64,000 nucleotides of DNA from JAWKHR01 sp041394725 (GTDB taxonomy: Bacteria > Acidobacteriota > Vicinamibacteria > Vicinamibacterales > SCN-69-37): positions 17,641 through 81,640 of the forward strand of contig JAWKHR010000028.1 in assembly GCA_041394725.1 (NCBI GenBank), given 5' to 3'. The first letter of the stretch is position 1; each line of letters begins with the position of its first letter. Below the pieces are notes generated by a model. That model did not search any database and was not told the origin of the DNA. It saw nothing but the letters and a program-made list of their open reading frames with translations. Positions 42,133-52,142 of the stretch are shown in pieces. The position numbers were made by a program, and so were the translations under genes.

Positions 42133-43524
42133 ATGAGATCTCGGACGGGATCGTGTGGAGTAATGGCCGGTCTTCTGACTCTGAGCTTGCCGGCCGCGGT
42201 GGCCGCACAGACCGCGACGACGAGCCCGGCGATTCGCACGCAGGACCAGGCGTTTGCCTTCACGGCAGCGGCGCTCGATCGTCAGGCCCTCGTGGACGCC
42301 GTGCTCCAGCGCAACCAGGACCTGGCCGCCGCCCGCTGGGCTATCGAGGCCGAACAGGCGCGCGCGCGTGAGGTTCGCGAACTGCCGAACCTCACGGCGA
42401 GCTACAGCGTCGCGCCAGCATCGCCGTTCGTCTCGGACGTCCGGTACGGCCAGGTCGCGCAGGTTTCCCAGACGCTCCCATGGCCGGGCACGCTCGCACG
42501 TCGCGGCGAGCAGGCCGACGCGATAGCCGACGCACGCACGGGCGACCTCGAGGCGCTGCGTCGCGAGCTGGCCCTGGCGGCCTCGCAGGCATTCGATGAC
42601 TACACGTTCGTGGAGCGCGCGCTGGCCATCAACCGCGAGCACCTGACCCTGTTGCGTGAGTTTCAGGAAGTGGCCACGGCGCGCTATGCCGCTGGACTCG
42701 CGCCCCAACAGGCGCCGCTCTCGGCCGAAGTCGAGATCGCGCACGTGGAACACCGGAACGTCGTCCTTACCGCGGATCGACAGGCACTCGTGGCGCGCGT
42801 CAATGCCTTGCTTCACCGCGATCCCCGGGCGCCCGTGCCGGCTCCGGCAATCGCACCCGTACCGGTCCCCAACGTGCCCGAGGTGCCCGCGAACGATCTG
42901 ATCGCTCTGGCGCTCACGCGGCGTCCGGAGCTGGCGGCCGCCCGGAGCCGCGTCTCGGCACTGGAAACGGGCGTCACCCTCGCGCACCTCGAGGGACGAC
43001 CGAGTTTCCAGCCAATGACGTCGTTCAACTCGATGTGGGGTGAAGGGGCGCACCGCTGGATGGTGGCCCTCGGCGTGTCGGTCCCGATCTGGCGCGATCG
43101 CATCCGCGCCGGCGTCGCGCGCGCGTCGAGCGCGGTGTCGGAGCAGCAAAGCCGCCTCGCGGCGCTCGAAGACCGCGTGGCGGCCGAGGTGAGCACGGCG
43201 CTCGACCGCTTTCAGGAGAGTCATCATGTGCTGGCGCTCTACGAGACGCGCCTCCTGCCGGCCGCTCGCGACCAGACGGCGGCCGCGCGGTCCGCGTTCG
43301 AGACAGGCCAGGTCGACTTTCTCGCCGTCATCGAGGCCGAACGCCGCTTGCGCGACGTCCAACTGGGCTTCGCGGATGCCAACGCTACCGCGCTTCGCCG
43401 CTTTGCCACGTTGCAGCAGACGATCGGCGCGCTGCCCGGCGATCCCTGGCCGCCCAGTCCGCCATCAGGCATGACGCCGACCAGCAGCATGTCGCGCGCC
43501 CCCGGTTCCGGAGGCACCCAGTGA
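42133..43524 (+). CDS. cusC: CusC-like outer-membrane efflux factor (TolC family)
   Basis: A 463-residue TolC-family protein: signal peptide ending AVAAQ, then two repeats of long coiled-coil helices and membrane strands (LTASYSVAPASPF, VSQTLPWPG, second half VALGVSVPIWR and LDRFQESHHVLALYETRLLPAA). It is the outer-membrane exit duct of the CusCBA-type pump. The ATG at 42133 has GGAGGAGAG. Its stop lies 12 bases before the adaptor gene. Confidence 0.9.
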   Translation: MRSRTGSCGVMAGLLTLSLPAAVAAQTATTSPAIRTQDQAFAFTAAALDRQALVDAVLQRNQDLAAARWAIEAEQARAREVRELPNLTASYSVAPASPFVSDVRYGQVAQVSQTLPWPGTLARRGEQADAIADARTGDLEALRRELALAASQAFDDYTFVERALAINREHLTLLREFQEVATARYAAGLAPQQAPLSAEVEIAHVEHRNVVLTADRQALVARVNALLHRDPRAPVPAPAIAPVPVPNVPEVPANDLIALALTRRPELAAARSRVSALETGVTLAHLEGRPSFQPMTSFNSMWGEGAHRWMVALGVSVPIWRDRIRAGVARASSAVSEQQSRLAALEDRVAAEVSTALDRFQESHHVLALYETRLLPAARDQTAAARSAFETGQVDFLAVIEAERRLRDVQLGFADANATALRRFATLQQTIGALPGDPWPPSPPSGMTPTSSMSRAPGSGGTQ

Positions 43525-43535
43525 AGGAGACCGTC

Positions 43536-45653
43536 ATGAAGATCACATTGCCGTCACACCGCCGCTGCCGGTCCCGTTCGGCCGCGCTGGGCGCCGCCCT
43601 CATCGCACTGACCGTGGCTGCGTCCTGCTCCGGCTCAGCCGGCACGCCGGTCGAAGCGCAGGCGGGTCCCTATGCCCTGACCGCGCACCTCAATCCCGAC
43701 CCACCCAAGCAGAACGGCGGCAGCCTGCACGTCGCGGTGCGAGACGGCAGCGGCGCGCACATCACAGGTGCCGACGTCTCGGTCGGCTACTTCATGCCGG
43801 CGATGGGTTCAATGGCGGAGATGCGCGGGAACCTGGGCGTCAGGCCCGAGGACGAGGGTACCTACGTCGCGACGCTGGACTTCCCGATGACGGGGAGCTG
43901 GCGCCTCGACGTGGCAGTTTCCGGAGCCGCGGGGCGAGGCAGCGCGAGCTATCGACTGACCGTCGGAGCCAAGGGGTTGACGCTCGAGGACAGCTCCGGC
44001 ACGCCCGCGGGAGGCGCGCAATCCAGAACGCTGACCGGCGGACCGTACGAATCGGGCGCGTACGAGAGCTTGACGCGGGCCTTCGCCGCCTATGAGGAAG
44101 CGCGCGCGGCCCTCGCCTCAGACAATCTCGGCACGGCGACCCCGGCCGGCACCCGCGCGGCCGAGGCGCTCGGTGCCGCGGTGGCCGCATCGCGCGGCGA
44201 TGACCCGAGAGCCGCGGTAATGGTCGAAGCCCAGCGCACGGCCCAGTCCATCGCCGCAGCGGCCGACCTGGAACGGGCGCGTTCCGCGTTCGGCGAACTG
44301 ACCCGGACGCTGCTGATCCTCGCCAGCGTGGATCCGCGCCTGTCCGAAGGCCTCGGCGTCTGGGCGTGTCCGATGACGACGACGTTTCCGAAGTGGTTCC
44401 AGCGCGAGGGCGAGAAGGGCAATCCCTACATGGGGCAGGCAATGCCGACGTGCGGCGACGCCAGCGACTGGGCGGTCGCGGCGCCCGAGAGCGAAGCCGA
44501 GACCCTGGCGCACGCCCAGGCCGCGCATGGCGCCGGTGAGGGCGATGAGGTCGCCTACTACACGTGCTCAATGCACCCGTCGGTCCAGTCGGCGACGGAA
44601 GGTACGTGCCCGATCTGCGGCATGGACCTGGTGCCGGTCACGAGGCAGGAGGCGGCCACCGCGACGATTCGCATCGACGCGAGCCGTCGCCAGGAGATCG
44701 GCGTCAGGACCGAACGCGTGACGCGCCAGGCCCTTTCTACGCAGGTTCGCGCGGTCGGGAAGGTCGTGTTCGACGAAACGCGTCTGAGCGATGTCACGCT
44801 CCGGATCGGCGGCTGGATTGGCCGGCTGGACGTCAACGAGCCCGGGCAGCACGTCCGCCAGGGCCAGACGCTCTTCACGTTGTACAGCCCGAATCTCTAC
44901 GCGGCGCAGCAGGAATTCCTGACGGCGGTGAGCAGCCAGCGAACCGCCGCGGCCACCGCGGCGCCCCAGCGCGCGGACTACCTGGTCGAAGCCGCGAGGA
45001 CGAGGCTGCGCCTCTGGGATCTCTCTCAGGCGCAGGTCGATCAGGTGGCGGAGACCGGAAAGCCAATCGAGTACCTGCCGATTCTCGCACCGGCGTCGGG
45101 CTACGTGGTCGAGAAGAACGTCGTCGCCGGGTCGTCCGTCCGGCCGGGCGACCGGCTGTTTCGCATTGCCGGCATCGATCAGGTCTGGGTGGAAGCCGAG
45201 GTCTACGAGTCGGACCTGCCGGTGGTCGCGGTTGGGCAGACGGCGACGGTGACGCTGCCGTATGCGCCGGGGCAGACGTATACCGGACGGGTCTCGTTCA
45301 TCTATCCGTACCTTGAGGGTGCCACGCGAACGGCCCGGGTGCGCATCGCACTCGCGAATCCCAAGCTGGCGATCAAGCCCGACATGTACGCGGAGGTCAC
45401 GATCCAGCGGAATCTCGGCGAGCGGCTGACGGTCCCCGAGCAGGCGGTGCTGTACGCGGGTCAGCGGTCGTTCGTGTTCCTCGATCTCGGCGAGGGACGG
45501 CTTCGGCCCAATGAAGTCAAGACCGGACTCGTGACCGGCGATCGCATCGAGATTCTCTCGGGCCTCGCGCCCGGCGACGTGATCGTCACGTCCGGCAACT
45601 TCCTCGTCGCAGCCGAAGCCCGCCTCAAGCTCGCGATGGAGCAGTGGCGATGA
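43536..45653 (+). CDS. cusB: CusB-like adaptor with FixH-like, DUF3347-like and heavy-metal-binding domains
   Basis: A 705-residue periplasmic adaptor, much longer than E. coli CusB (about 400). In order: signal, a FixH/YtkA-like beta domain (about 45-145), a DUF3347-like domain with the ACPM and AMPTCG cysteines (about 172-308), a heavy-metal-binding domain (341-368: YTCSMHPSV, then CPICGMDLVPV), and the HlyD-type adaptor (about 375-700). It links CusC and CusA and may hand metal to the pump. The ATG at 43536 with AAGGAGA is preferred to the overlapping GTG at 43521. The fusion of extra metal domains is unusual. Confidence 0.92.
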   Translation: MKITLPSHRRCRSRSAALGAALIALTVAASCSGSAGTPVEAQAGPYALTAHLNPDPPKQNGGSLHVAVRDGSGAHITGADVSVGYFMPAMGSMAEMRGNLGVRPEDEGTYVATLDFPMTGSWRLDVAVSGAAGRGSASYRLTVGAKGLTLEDSSGTPAGGAQSRTLTGGPYESGAYESLTRAFAAYEEARAALASDNLGTATPAGTRAAEALGAAVAASRGDDPRAAVMVEAQRTAQSIAAAADLERARSAFGELTRTLLILASVDPRLSEGLGVWACPMTTTFPKWFQREGEKGNPYMGQAMPTCGDASDWAVAAPESEAETLAHAQAAHGAGEGDEVAYYTCSMHPSVQSATEGTCPICGMDLVPVTRQEAATATIRIDASRRQEIGVRTERVTRQALSTQVRAVGKVVFDETRLSDVTLRIGGWIGRLDVNEPGQHVRQGQTLFTLYSPNLYAAQQEFLTAVSSQRTAAATAAPQRADYLVEAARTRLRLWDLSQAQVDQVAETGKPIEYLPILAPASGYVVEKNVVAGSSVRPGDRLFRIAGIDQVWVEAEVYESDLPVVAVGQTATVTLPYAPGQTYTGRVSFIYPYLEGATRTARVRIALANPKLAIKPDMYAEVTIQRNLGERLTVPEQAVLYAGQRSFVFLDLGEGRLRPNEVKTGLVTGDRIEILSGLAPGDVIVTSGNFLVAAEARLKLAMEQWR

Positions 45654-48600
45654 CGGGTTCGCCCGACGCCGTTCGGGGGGAAGGGCTTGTCGCCCGCGTG
45701 ATCGGGTCGTCGGCCGCGAATCCGTGGCTGACGTTCGTCTTCGTCGCGGCGCTGGCCGTCTGGGGCTGGTACGCGATGGTCCGGTCGCCCCTCGACGCGA
45801 TTCCGGACCTGTCCGACGTGCAGGTGATCGTCTTCACGGAATGGCAGGGCCAGAGCCCCGATATCGTCGAGGACCAGATCACGTACCCGATCTCCACCGC
45901 CTTGCTCGCGGCGCCGCGGGTCCGATTCGTCCGCGGCCAGTCGATGTTCGGGCTCTCCTTCGTCTACGTCATCTTCGACGACGGGACGGACATGTACTGG
46001 GCGCGGTCGCGCGTGCTGGAGTACATGAACGAGGTCATCGCGCAGCTCCCCGCGGGCGTCACGCCGACGCTGGGGCCCGACGCCACCGGCGTGGGCTGGG
46101 TGTTCGAGTACGCGCTGGTCGATGAAAGCGGCCGGCACGATCTGCAGGAACTGCGGAGCCTGCAGGACTGGAACGTCCGCTACGCGCTCGAAGGCGTGCC
46201 GGGCGTCGCCGAGGTCGCCTCGGTCGGCGGGTTCGTCAAGCAGTACGACGTGCTGCTCGATCCGAACGCACTGCTCGGGTACGGCATTCCCATCTCCAAG
46301 GTCGTGCAGGCCATTCGCGACTCCAATCGCGAGGTCGGTGGCCAGACGGTCGAGGTCTCCGAACACGAGTTCATGGTCCGCGGGCGCGGCTACGTCGACT
46401 CGACCCGGGACCTCGAGACGGTGCCCGTTGCGCTCGGACCGAGCGGCGTGCCGGTGACAGTGGGCGACCTGGCGACCGTGCGGCTGGGGCCTGCCCCCCG
46501 ACGCGGCTTTGCCGAATTGGCCGGACGCGGCGAGGCCGTCGGCGGCATCGTCGTGATGCGCTACGGCGAAAACGCGCTGCAGGTGATCGAGCGGGTGCGG
46601 GCGCGGCTCGACGAGGTCGCGCGCAGCCTGCCCGAGGGCGTCGAGATTCAGACCGCCTACGATCGGGCTCCGCTCATTCAGGCGTCGATCGCCACGCTGA
46701 CCGACACGCTGCTCGAGGAGATTTCCGTCGTCTCCGTCGTGATCTTCCTGTTCCTCCTCCACGCCCGCAGCGCGCTCGTCGTGATCATCACGCTGCCGCT
46801 GGCCGTGCTGATGTCGTTCGTCCCGATGTTCTACCAGGGCCTCACGGCCAACATCATGTCGCTCGGCGGCATCGCGGTCGCGATCGGCGCGATGGTCGAC
46901 GCGGCGATCATCATCATCGAGAACGTCCACAAGCGGCTCGAGGAACACACCGGCGCGGCGACGGGAGCAGGCGCGGGGGCTCTGTCGCGCCCAACGATCG
47001 TCATCGGCGCGATGAAGGAAGTGGGACCGGCCATCTTCTTTTCGCTGCTCGTGATTACCGTTTCATTCCTCCCGGTGTTCACTCTGGAAGGCGTCGAGGG
47101 CCGGCTGTTCAAGCCGCTCGCCTTTACCAAGACCTACTCGATGGCGTTCGCGGCCGTGCTCTCGGTCACCCTGATTCCGGCGCTTTCGGTGCTGGTCATT
47201 CGCGGCAGGATTCGCGGCGAACAGGCTAACCCGTTGAGCCGATGGTTGACGCGGCTCTACAGCCCGGTGGTACGGCTCGTCGTGCGGTGGCGCTGGGCGG
47301 TCATCGCGACCAGCGTCGCGCTGCTCGCGGCTACGATTCTGCCCGCGCTCGAGCTGGAAAGCGAGTTCATGCCGCCCCTCAACGAGGGCGCCATCCTCTA
47401 CATGCCCACGGCACCGCCGGGCATGTCGTCAGGCGAGGCCATTCAGGTGCTGCAGTCGATGGACCGGCAGTTGGCGAGCTTCCCTGAAGTCGTGAGCGTG
47501 TTCGGCAAGATGGGCCGGGCCCGCACGGCCACCGATCCCGCGCCGATCGGGATGGTCGAGACGGTTGTGGTGCTCAAGCCGCGGGAAGAGTGGCGGCCGG
47601 GTCTGACCTGGGACGCGCTGATCGCCGAGATGGACCAGAAGCTGCGCTATCCGGGCATGCCGAACATCTGGTGGATGCCGATTCAGACGCGCACGGAGAT
47701 GCTCGCGACCGGCATCCGGGCGCCGCTTGGCATCAAAGTGTTCGGCGATGATCTGGCGCAGCTCGAGCGCGCGGCAACGGCGATCGAGCAGGCCGTAGGC
47801 GCGATTCCAGGGACGCGATCGGCGTTTGCCGATCGGCCCACCGGCGGGTTCTACCTGGACGTTCAGCCAGACCGCCGCGCCGCCGCAAGGTACGGCCTCA
47901 CTGTCGGCGATATCAACGACGTCGTCATGACCGCGATCGGCGGCATGCGGATTGCCGAGACGGTGGAAGGGCGCGAGCGCTACCCCATCTCCGTCCGCTA
48001 CGCTCGCGACTTCCGGGAGGCGCCGAGCCAACTCCGATCGGTACTCGTGCCGACGCCGACCGGGGCGCAGGTTCCACTCGGCCAGGTGGCGGCCATCTCG
48101 TTCGCCACCGGACCGCCGCTCATTCGTTCGGAGGACGCGAAGCTCGTCAGCTACGTCTTCGTCGATCCAGGAGACCAGGCGATCGCCGCCTACGTGGAAC
48201 GCGCACGACGGGTCGTGGCCGACCAGGTGGACCTGCCGGCTGGCGTGCGCATCGAGTGGGCCGGCCAGTTCACCTACTTCGAACGCGCCAAAGCCAAGCT
48301 CACGATCGTCCTGCCCGTGACGCTCCTCATCATCGTGTTCCTGCTGTACCTGAACACGCGGTCGCTCGTCGAAGTCAGCATCATCCTCCTGGCCATTCCC
48401 TTTTCGCTGATCGGCGCGGTCTGGCTGCTGTGGTTCCTGGACTACAACCTGAGCGTGGCCGTGTGGGTCGGCCTGATCGCCCTCGCCGGCATCGACGCCG
48501 AGACCGGTGTGGTCATGCTGCTCTATCTCAACCTCGCGCGGGCGCGGCTCGAGCGGCAAGGACACCTGCGGTCCTTCGCCGATCTGACGGGCGCCATCGT

Positions 48601-48868
48601 CGAGGGCGCCGCGCAGCGCGTGCGGCCCAAGTTCATGACCGTGATGGTGCTGCTGCTCGGCCTGATGCCGCTCATGTGGTCCACAGGGACAGGCGCCGAC
48701 GTCATGAAGCGGATCGCGGCACCGATGGTGGGCGGCATCGTCAGTTCCTTCGTGCTGCAGCTCACCGTCTATCCCGCGTTGTACGCCGTCTGGAGGGGGC
48801 GGCGTCTGCCGCGCGCCGTCACGCCCGATGGCGAATCCTTCAATCAGCCTGATCGAGCAGGAGAATGA
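45650..48868 (+). CDS. cusA: CusA-like Cu(I)/Ag(I) RND efflux pump
   Basis: A 1072-residue inner-membrane RND pump. TM4 reads AIGAMVDAAIIIIEN, the HME4 (monovalent Cu/Ag) signature. The three Met residues of E. coli CusA are conserved in ILYMPTAPPGM, APIGMVET and TRTEMLATG. The ATG at 45650 overlaps the cusB stop (ATGA). It drives proton-coupled export of Cu(I) or Ag(I) through CusBC. Confidence 0.96.
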   Translation: MTGSPDAVRGEGLVARVIGSSAANPWLTFVFVAALAVWGWYAMVRSPLDAIPDLSDVQVIVFTEWQGQSPDIVEDQITYPISTALLAAPRVRFVRGQSMFGLSFVYVIFDDGTDMYWARSRVLEYMNEVIAQLPAGVTPTLGPDATGVGWVFEYALVDESGRHDLQELRSLQDWNVRYALEGVPGVAEVASVGGFVKQYDVLLDPNALLGYGIPISKVVQAIRDSNREVGGQTVEVSEHEFMVRGRGYVDSTRDLETVPVALGPSGVPVTVGDLATVRLGPAPRRGFAELAGRGEAVGGIVVMRYGENALQVIERVRARLDEVARSLPEGVEIQTAYDRAPLIQASIATLTDTLLEEISVVSVVIFLFLLHARSALVVIITLPLAVLMSFVPMFYQGLTANIMSLGGIAVAIGAMVDAAIIIIENVHKRLEEHTGAATGAGAGALSRPTIVIGAMKEVGPAIFFSLLVITVSFLPVFTLEGVEGRLFKPLAFTKTYSMAFAAVLSVTLIPALSVLVIRGRIRGEQANPLSRWLTRLYSPVVRLVVRWRWAVIATSVALLAATILPALELESEFMPPLNEGAILYMPTAPPGMSSGEAIQVLQSMDRQLASFPEVVSVFGKMGRARTATDPAPIGMVETVVVLKPREEWRPGLTWDALIAEMDQKLRYPGMPNIWWMPIQTRTEMLATGIRAPLGIKVFGDDLAQLERAATAIEQAVGAIPGTRSAFADRPTGGFYLDVQPDRRAAARYGLTVGDINDVVMTAIGGMRIAETVEGRERYPISVRYARDFREAPSQLRSVLVPTPTGAQVPLGQVAAISFATGPPLIRSEDAKLVSYVFVDPGDQAIAAYVERARRVVADQVDLPAGVRIEWAGQFTYFERAKAKLTIVLPVTLLIIVFLLYLNTRSLVEVSIILLAIPFSLIGAVWLLWFLDYNLSVAVWVGLIALAGIDAETGVVMLLYLNLARARLERQGHLRSFADLTGAIVEGAAQRVRPKFMTVMVLLLGLMPLMWSTGTGADVMKRIAAPMVGGIVSSFVLQLTVYPALYAVWRGRRLPRAVTPDGESFNQPDRAGE

Positions 48869-48869
48869 C

Positions 48870-49436
48870 ATGCGCAAGAGAAGCCGCGGAACCACTACCT
48901 CGTCGCGCCGATCCTCGCGGAGCGCCGCCTGGCTCGGCGTCGGAGTCGTCGCGCTCGTCATCGCGGTGGTGACCATCACCACTCGCTCCGGTGGGGAGAC
49001 CGCCGACGTGCCGGCGGACGCTGTCGCCCCGCAACTGGCCGTCTCGCAGGGGGCTCTGCCGGTCGTCGAGCTGTACAAGGACCCGGGCTGCGGATGCTGC
49101 ACGAAGTGGGCCGAGCATCTGCAAGATCACGGATTCACGGTGCGCACGACGGAGACCCCGAACCTTGCGGCGTTCAATGCCTCCCACGGCGTCCCTGGCG
49201 GAGTGCAGTCGTGCCACACGGCTCTGGTGGGCGGCTACATCGTGGAGGGTCATGTGCCCGCGTCGGACATCCAACGCCTGCTCCGAGAGCGGCCGGCCGT
49301 CGCCGGCCTGGCCGTGCCAGGCATGCCAATCGGATCGCCCGGCATGGAGGTGCCCGGGCGGCAGCCGCAGGCCTATGACGTGCTGACCTTCGAGAAGGAC
49401 GGCACAACGAGCGTCTTCGTGAGGCATGGAGGCTAA
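48870..49436 (+). CDS. Membrane-anchored DUF411 metal-binding protein
   Basis: A 188-residue protein with a basic N-terminus, one transmembrane helix (about 21-38) and a DUF411 domain: YKDPGCGCCTKW (Cys74, 76, 77), SCHTALVGGYIVEGHVP and PGMPIGSPGMEVP. DUF411 proteins are periplasmic copper-binding proteins near cop/cus genes. CAGGAGA precedes the ATG. Confidence 0.93.
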   Translation: MRKRSRGTTTSSRRSSRSAAWLGVGVVALVIAVVTITTRSGGETADVPADAVAPQLAVSQGALPVVELYKDPGCGCCTKWAEHLQDHGFTVRTTETPNLAAFNASHGVPGGVQSCHTALVGGYIVEGHVPASDIQRLLRERPAVAGLAVPGMPIGSPGMEVPGRQPQAYDVLTFEKDGTTSVFVRHGG

Positions 49437-49439
49437 CTC

Positions 49440-50918
49440 ATGGAACGGCGGGAGTTCCTGATCACCACCGCGCTCGCCGCCGGTGCCGGTCTGGCGGGCT
49501 GCAGGCGCGGGCCGACCGACGCACGCGCACCCGCCCGACCGGCTGGCACGGGCAGGGTTCACCCGGTGCAGCTCACGACAGGACCGGTCGATGTCGACCT
49601 CGGCACCGGAGCGCCTTTCACGGTCTTCGGGTACAACGGTCGGAGTCCGGGTCCGGAAATCCGTGTGCGCGAGGGCGACACTCTGCGCGTGACCCTCGAC
49701 AATCAGCTGCCCGAGCCGACGACCATCCACTGGCACGGGATTCCGCTGCCGAACGGCATGGACGGCGTTCCCGGCCTCACGCAGCAGCCGGCAGCGCCTG
49801 GCGAGCCGTTCGTGTATGAGTTCATGGCCTGGCCGTCCGGCACGTACTTCTATCACTCGCACGTCGGTTATCAGCTCGATCAGGGTCTTCACGGACCGCT
49901 CGTCATCGAACCGGCGCGCGAGCCAGGTCACGATCGCGAATTCGTCCTGATGCTCGAGGACTGGGCCGCCATGGACGGTGGAGGGCCCGCGGCGTCCCGC
50001 GCGGGTCGAATCGACGAGAGTGCCGGTGGCGGGATGATGGACGGCATGATGGGCGGGCGCGGTATGGGCGGCGGCATGATGGGCGGCGGCATGGGCCGGC
50101 CACGCGCGGGCGAGTCAGAGCCGTTGCGGCAGCCGCTTTATGACGCCTACACGATCAACGGCCGCTCCGCCGGCGCGGCCGAACCCCTCCGAGTCAAGCG
50201 AGGCGACCGTGTCAGGCTGCGGATCGTCAACGCGGCGTCCTCGACGACGTTCGTGCTGCGGCTGGCGGGCCACCGGCTCACGGCCACGCACGTGGACGGA
50301 CGGCCAGTGGAGGCCGTCGAGGCGGATGTCCTCAGAGTCGGGATGGGCGAGCGGTACGACGCGGAGTTCGTCGCAGACAATCCTGGCCGCTGGGCCCTGC
50401 TGGGCGCGCCGGAGGGCGCGGCCGAGGCCCGCCCGTTGCGCACCCTCCTGTACGATGGCGTCGCCGCTGGCGAGCTGTTGCGCGAGGGCCCTGCCCGCCC
50501 GCGATCGCTGACGTATGACGACCTGGTCGCGCGACCGGAGGACGGGCTTCCCGCGACGAAGCGGATCGACCGGACGGTTCAACTGACGCTTTCAGGCGGC
50601 ATGATGGGCTCGCCCTACTGGACGATCAACGGCGAGCGCTACCCCGACACGGCCGGCATCGACGTCGAGCGCGGCGAACGCGTCCGACTCGAGTACTTCA
50701 ACATGAGCATGATGGCGCACCCGATGCACCTGCACGGCCACTTCTTCGAGCTCGACCTGCCCGGACGGCCGCGGAAGGATACCGTGCTCGTCGAGCGGAT
50801 GATGGGCCGGATGGCCGTCGAGTTCGTCGCCGACAATCCCGGCCGGTGGTTCCATCACTGTCACAACCTCTACCACATGGAGGCGGGCATGGCGAACGTC
50901 ATCGAGGTGGGCGGGTGA
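49440..50918 (+). CDS. Second multicopper oxidase
   Basis: A 492-residue oxidase with a TAT-like (ERREFLITTALAA) signal whose end (LAGC) could also be a lipobox. Copper clusters: IHWHG, YFYHSHVG, HPMHLHGH and FHHCHNLYHMEAGM. A Met/Gly-rich insert (about 195-225: GGMMDGMMGGRGMGG) may bind Cu(I). It is shorter than the CopA-type oxidase at 14271 and lacks its His-rich repeats. Likely Cu(I) oxidation. GGAGG lies before ATG 49440. Confidence 0.93.
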   Translation: MERREFLITTALAAGAGLAGCRRGPTDARAPARPAGTGRVHPVQLTTGPVDVDLGTGAPFTVFGYNGRSPGPEIRVREGDTLRVTLDNQLPEPTTIHWHGIPLPNGMDGVPGLTQQPAAPGEPFVYEFMAWPSGTYFYHSHVGYQLDQGLHGPLVIEPAREPGHDREFVLMLEDWAAMDGGGPAASRAGRIDESAGGGMMDGMMGGRGMGGGMMGGGMGRPRAGESEPLRQPLYDAYTINGRSAGAAEPLRVKRGDRVRLRIVNAASSTTFVLRLAGHRLTATHVDGRPVEAVEADVLRVGMGERYDAEFVADNPGRWALLGAPEGAAEARPLRTLLYDGVAAGELLREGPARPRSLTYDDLVARPEDGLPATKRIDRTVQLTLSGGMMGSPYWTINGERYPDTAGIDVERGERVRLEYFNMSMMAHPMHLHGHFFELDLPGRPRKDTVLVERMMGRMAVEFVADNPGRWFHHCHNLYHMEAGMANVIEVGG

Positions 50919-51739
50919 TCACGATCAACTGGGATCCGGTCGTGCATCTGGGTCCGATTCCCATCAACTGGTACGGCTTGGGCTGGGCGATGGCCTTCAT
51001 GGCGGCGTTGTGGCTAGTGCGCCGCTGGACGCCCCGGTCGGGCTTGGCGGCGGAGCACGTCGAGAACCTCGCGATCTGGAGTCTGGCCGGCGCGTTCGCG
51101 GGCGCGCGGCTCTACTTCATCGCCCAGAACGATCCGATGAGTTACCTGCTCCAACCCTGGCGAATGCTCGCCGTGTGGGAGGGTGGGCTGGCGTTCTTCG
51201 GCGGTTTGTTCGGCGCCATCCTTGCCGCCTTCGTCTACGCGAGGCGGCACGCCGTGCCGTTTGCGCGCGCGGCGGATCTGTTCGCGCCCGCGATTCCCAT
51301 TGCCGGCGCCATCGGCCGCATTCCGTGCTTTCTGGCAGGCATGGACTACGGCACGCCGACGGCGCTGCCCTGGAGCGTCGAATACACCAATCCGGCCGGC
51401 TATGCGCCCATTGATGGCGTGTCGAGGCATCCCGTGCAGGTATACGAGCTCCTTGGCGACCTCGCGATCGCCGGTGTCCTGCTTCGACTGCGGGGGCGAT
51501 TGCCCAACGGCGTGCTGTTCGTCAGCTACCTGATCTCGTTCAGCCTCCTACGATTCTCGCTGTTCTTCGTCAGGGGCGATGTGCCCGCCGTGGCCCTGGG
51601 GTTGACGAACGGCCACTGGACGGCGCTTGCTCTGCTGGCCGTGGCCGTCGTGATGCTGGCCGGAATGATGATCGTGAACCGGCGCGGGCGCCGGCATGGC
51701 CATGCAAACGCGTCCGTGGCCGAAGGGAGGGTGCCGTGA
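50915..51739 (+). CDS. lgt: Prolipoprotein diacylglyceryl transferase, intact copy
   Basis: Attaches diacylglycerol to the lipobox Cys of lipoproteins. The 274-residue polytopic protein has IPINWYGLGWAMAF, WEGGLAFFGG, the GRIPCFLAGMDYG form of the Lgt signature and RHPVQVYE. In E. coli the WEGGMSFHGG motif holds His103; here that position is Phe. GTG start at 50915 overlaps the oxidase stop. It may replace the broken lgt at 10158. Confidence 0.9.
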   Translation: MITINWDPVVHLGPIPINWYGLGWAMAFMAALWLVRRWTPRSGLAAEHVENLAIWSLAGAFAGARLYFIAQNDPMSYLLQPWRMLAVWEGGLAFFGGLFGAILAAFVYARRHAVPFARAADLFAPAIPIAGAIGRIPCFLAGMDYGTPTALPWSVEYTNPAGYAPIDGVSRHPVQVYELLGDLAIAGVLLRLRGRLPNGVLFVSYLISFSLLRFSLFFVRGDVPAVALGLTNGHWTALALLAVAVVMLAGMMIVNRRGRRHGHANASVAEGRVP

Positions 51740-52077
51740 AGGAACTGAAGGCGTACATCCGCGAATCGCGGCTCAGGGATGTCGTCCGCGCGCTTCGTGC
51801 CGCAGGTGCCACATCGGTCACGGTGGTGAAGACCGTGCCCATGGGCGCCGAGATCGAACCCGAGTACGTGGACACGCTGCGCGAGGTGCCGGTGGAGCAC
51901 TTCGCGCCGATGATGAAACTGGAGCTCGTCTGCGAGGACCAGAGCGTAGAGGCGTACGTCGGCATCATTCGAGAGGCCGCGAGGACGGGCGAGCGAGGCG
52001 ACGGCGTGGTGTTCGTGGCGCCGGTCGAGGACGCCGTGCGGATCCGGAGCGGTGAAAGGGGCGCTCGGGCGGTGTAG
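51736..52077 (+). CDS. PII-like (GlnB-fold) small protein linked to the Cus unit
   Basis: A 113-residue protein with the PII ferredoxin-like pattern: KELKAYIRESRLRDVVRALRAAGA at the start and the C-terminal GDGVVFVAPVEDAVRIRSGERG. PII proteins sense ligands and regulate transporters. The T-loop is short and does not carry the uridylylation Tyr of GlnB. GTG start overlaps the lgt stop (GTGA). Similar protein at 59019 next to CzcA. Confidence 0.82.
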   Translation: MKELKAYIRESRLRDVVRALRAAGATSVTVVKTVPMGAEIEPEYVDTLREVPVEHFAPMMKLELVCEDQSVEAYVGIIREAARTGERGDGVVFVAPVEDAVRIRSGERGARAV

Positions 52078-52142
52078 GTCTGCAACGGCACGTGGCCGGC
52101 GACGACCGCCGGCGTGAGGACGGAGAACCGATGGAGGGAACG

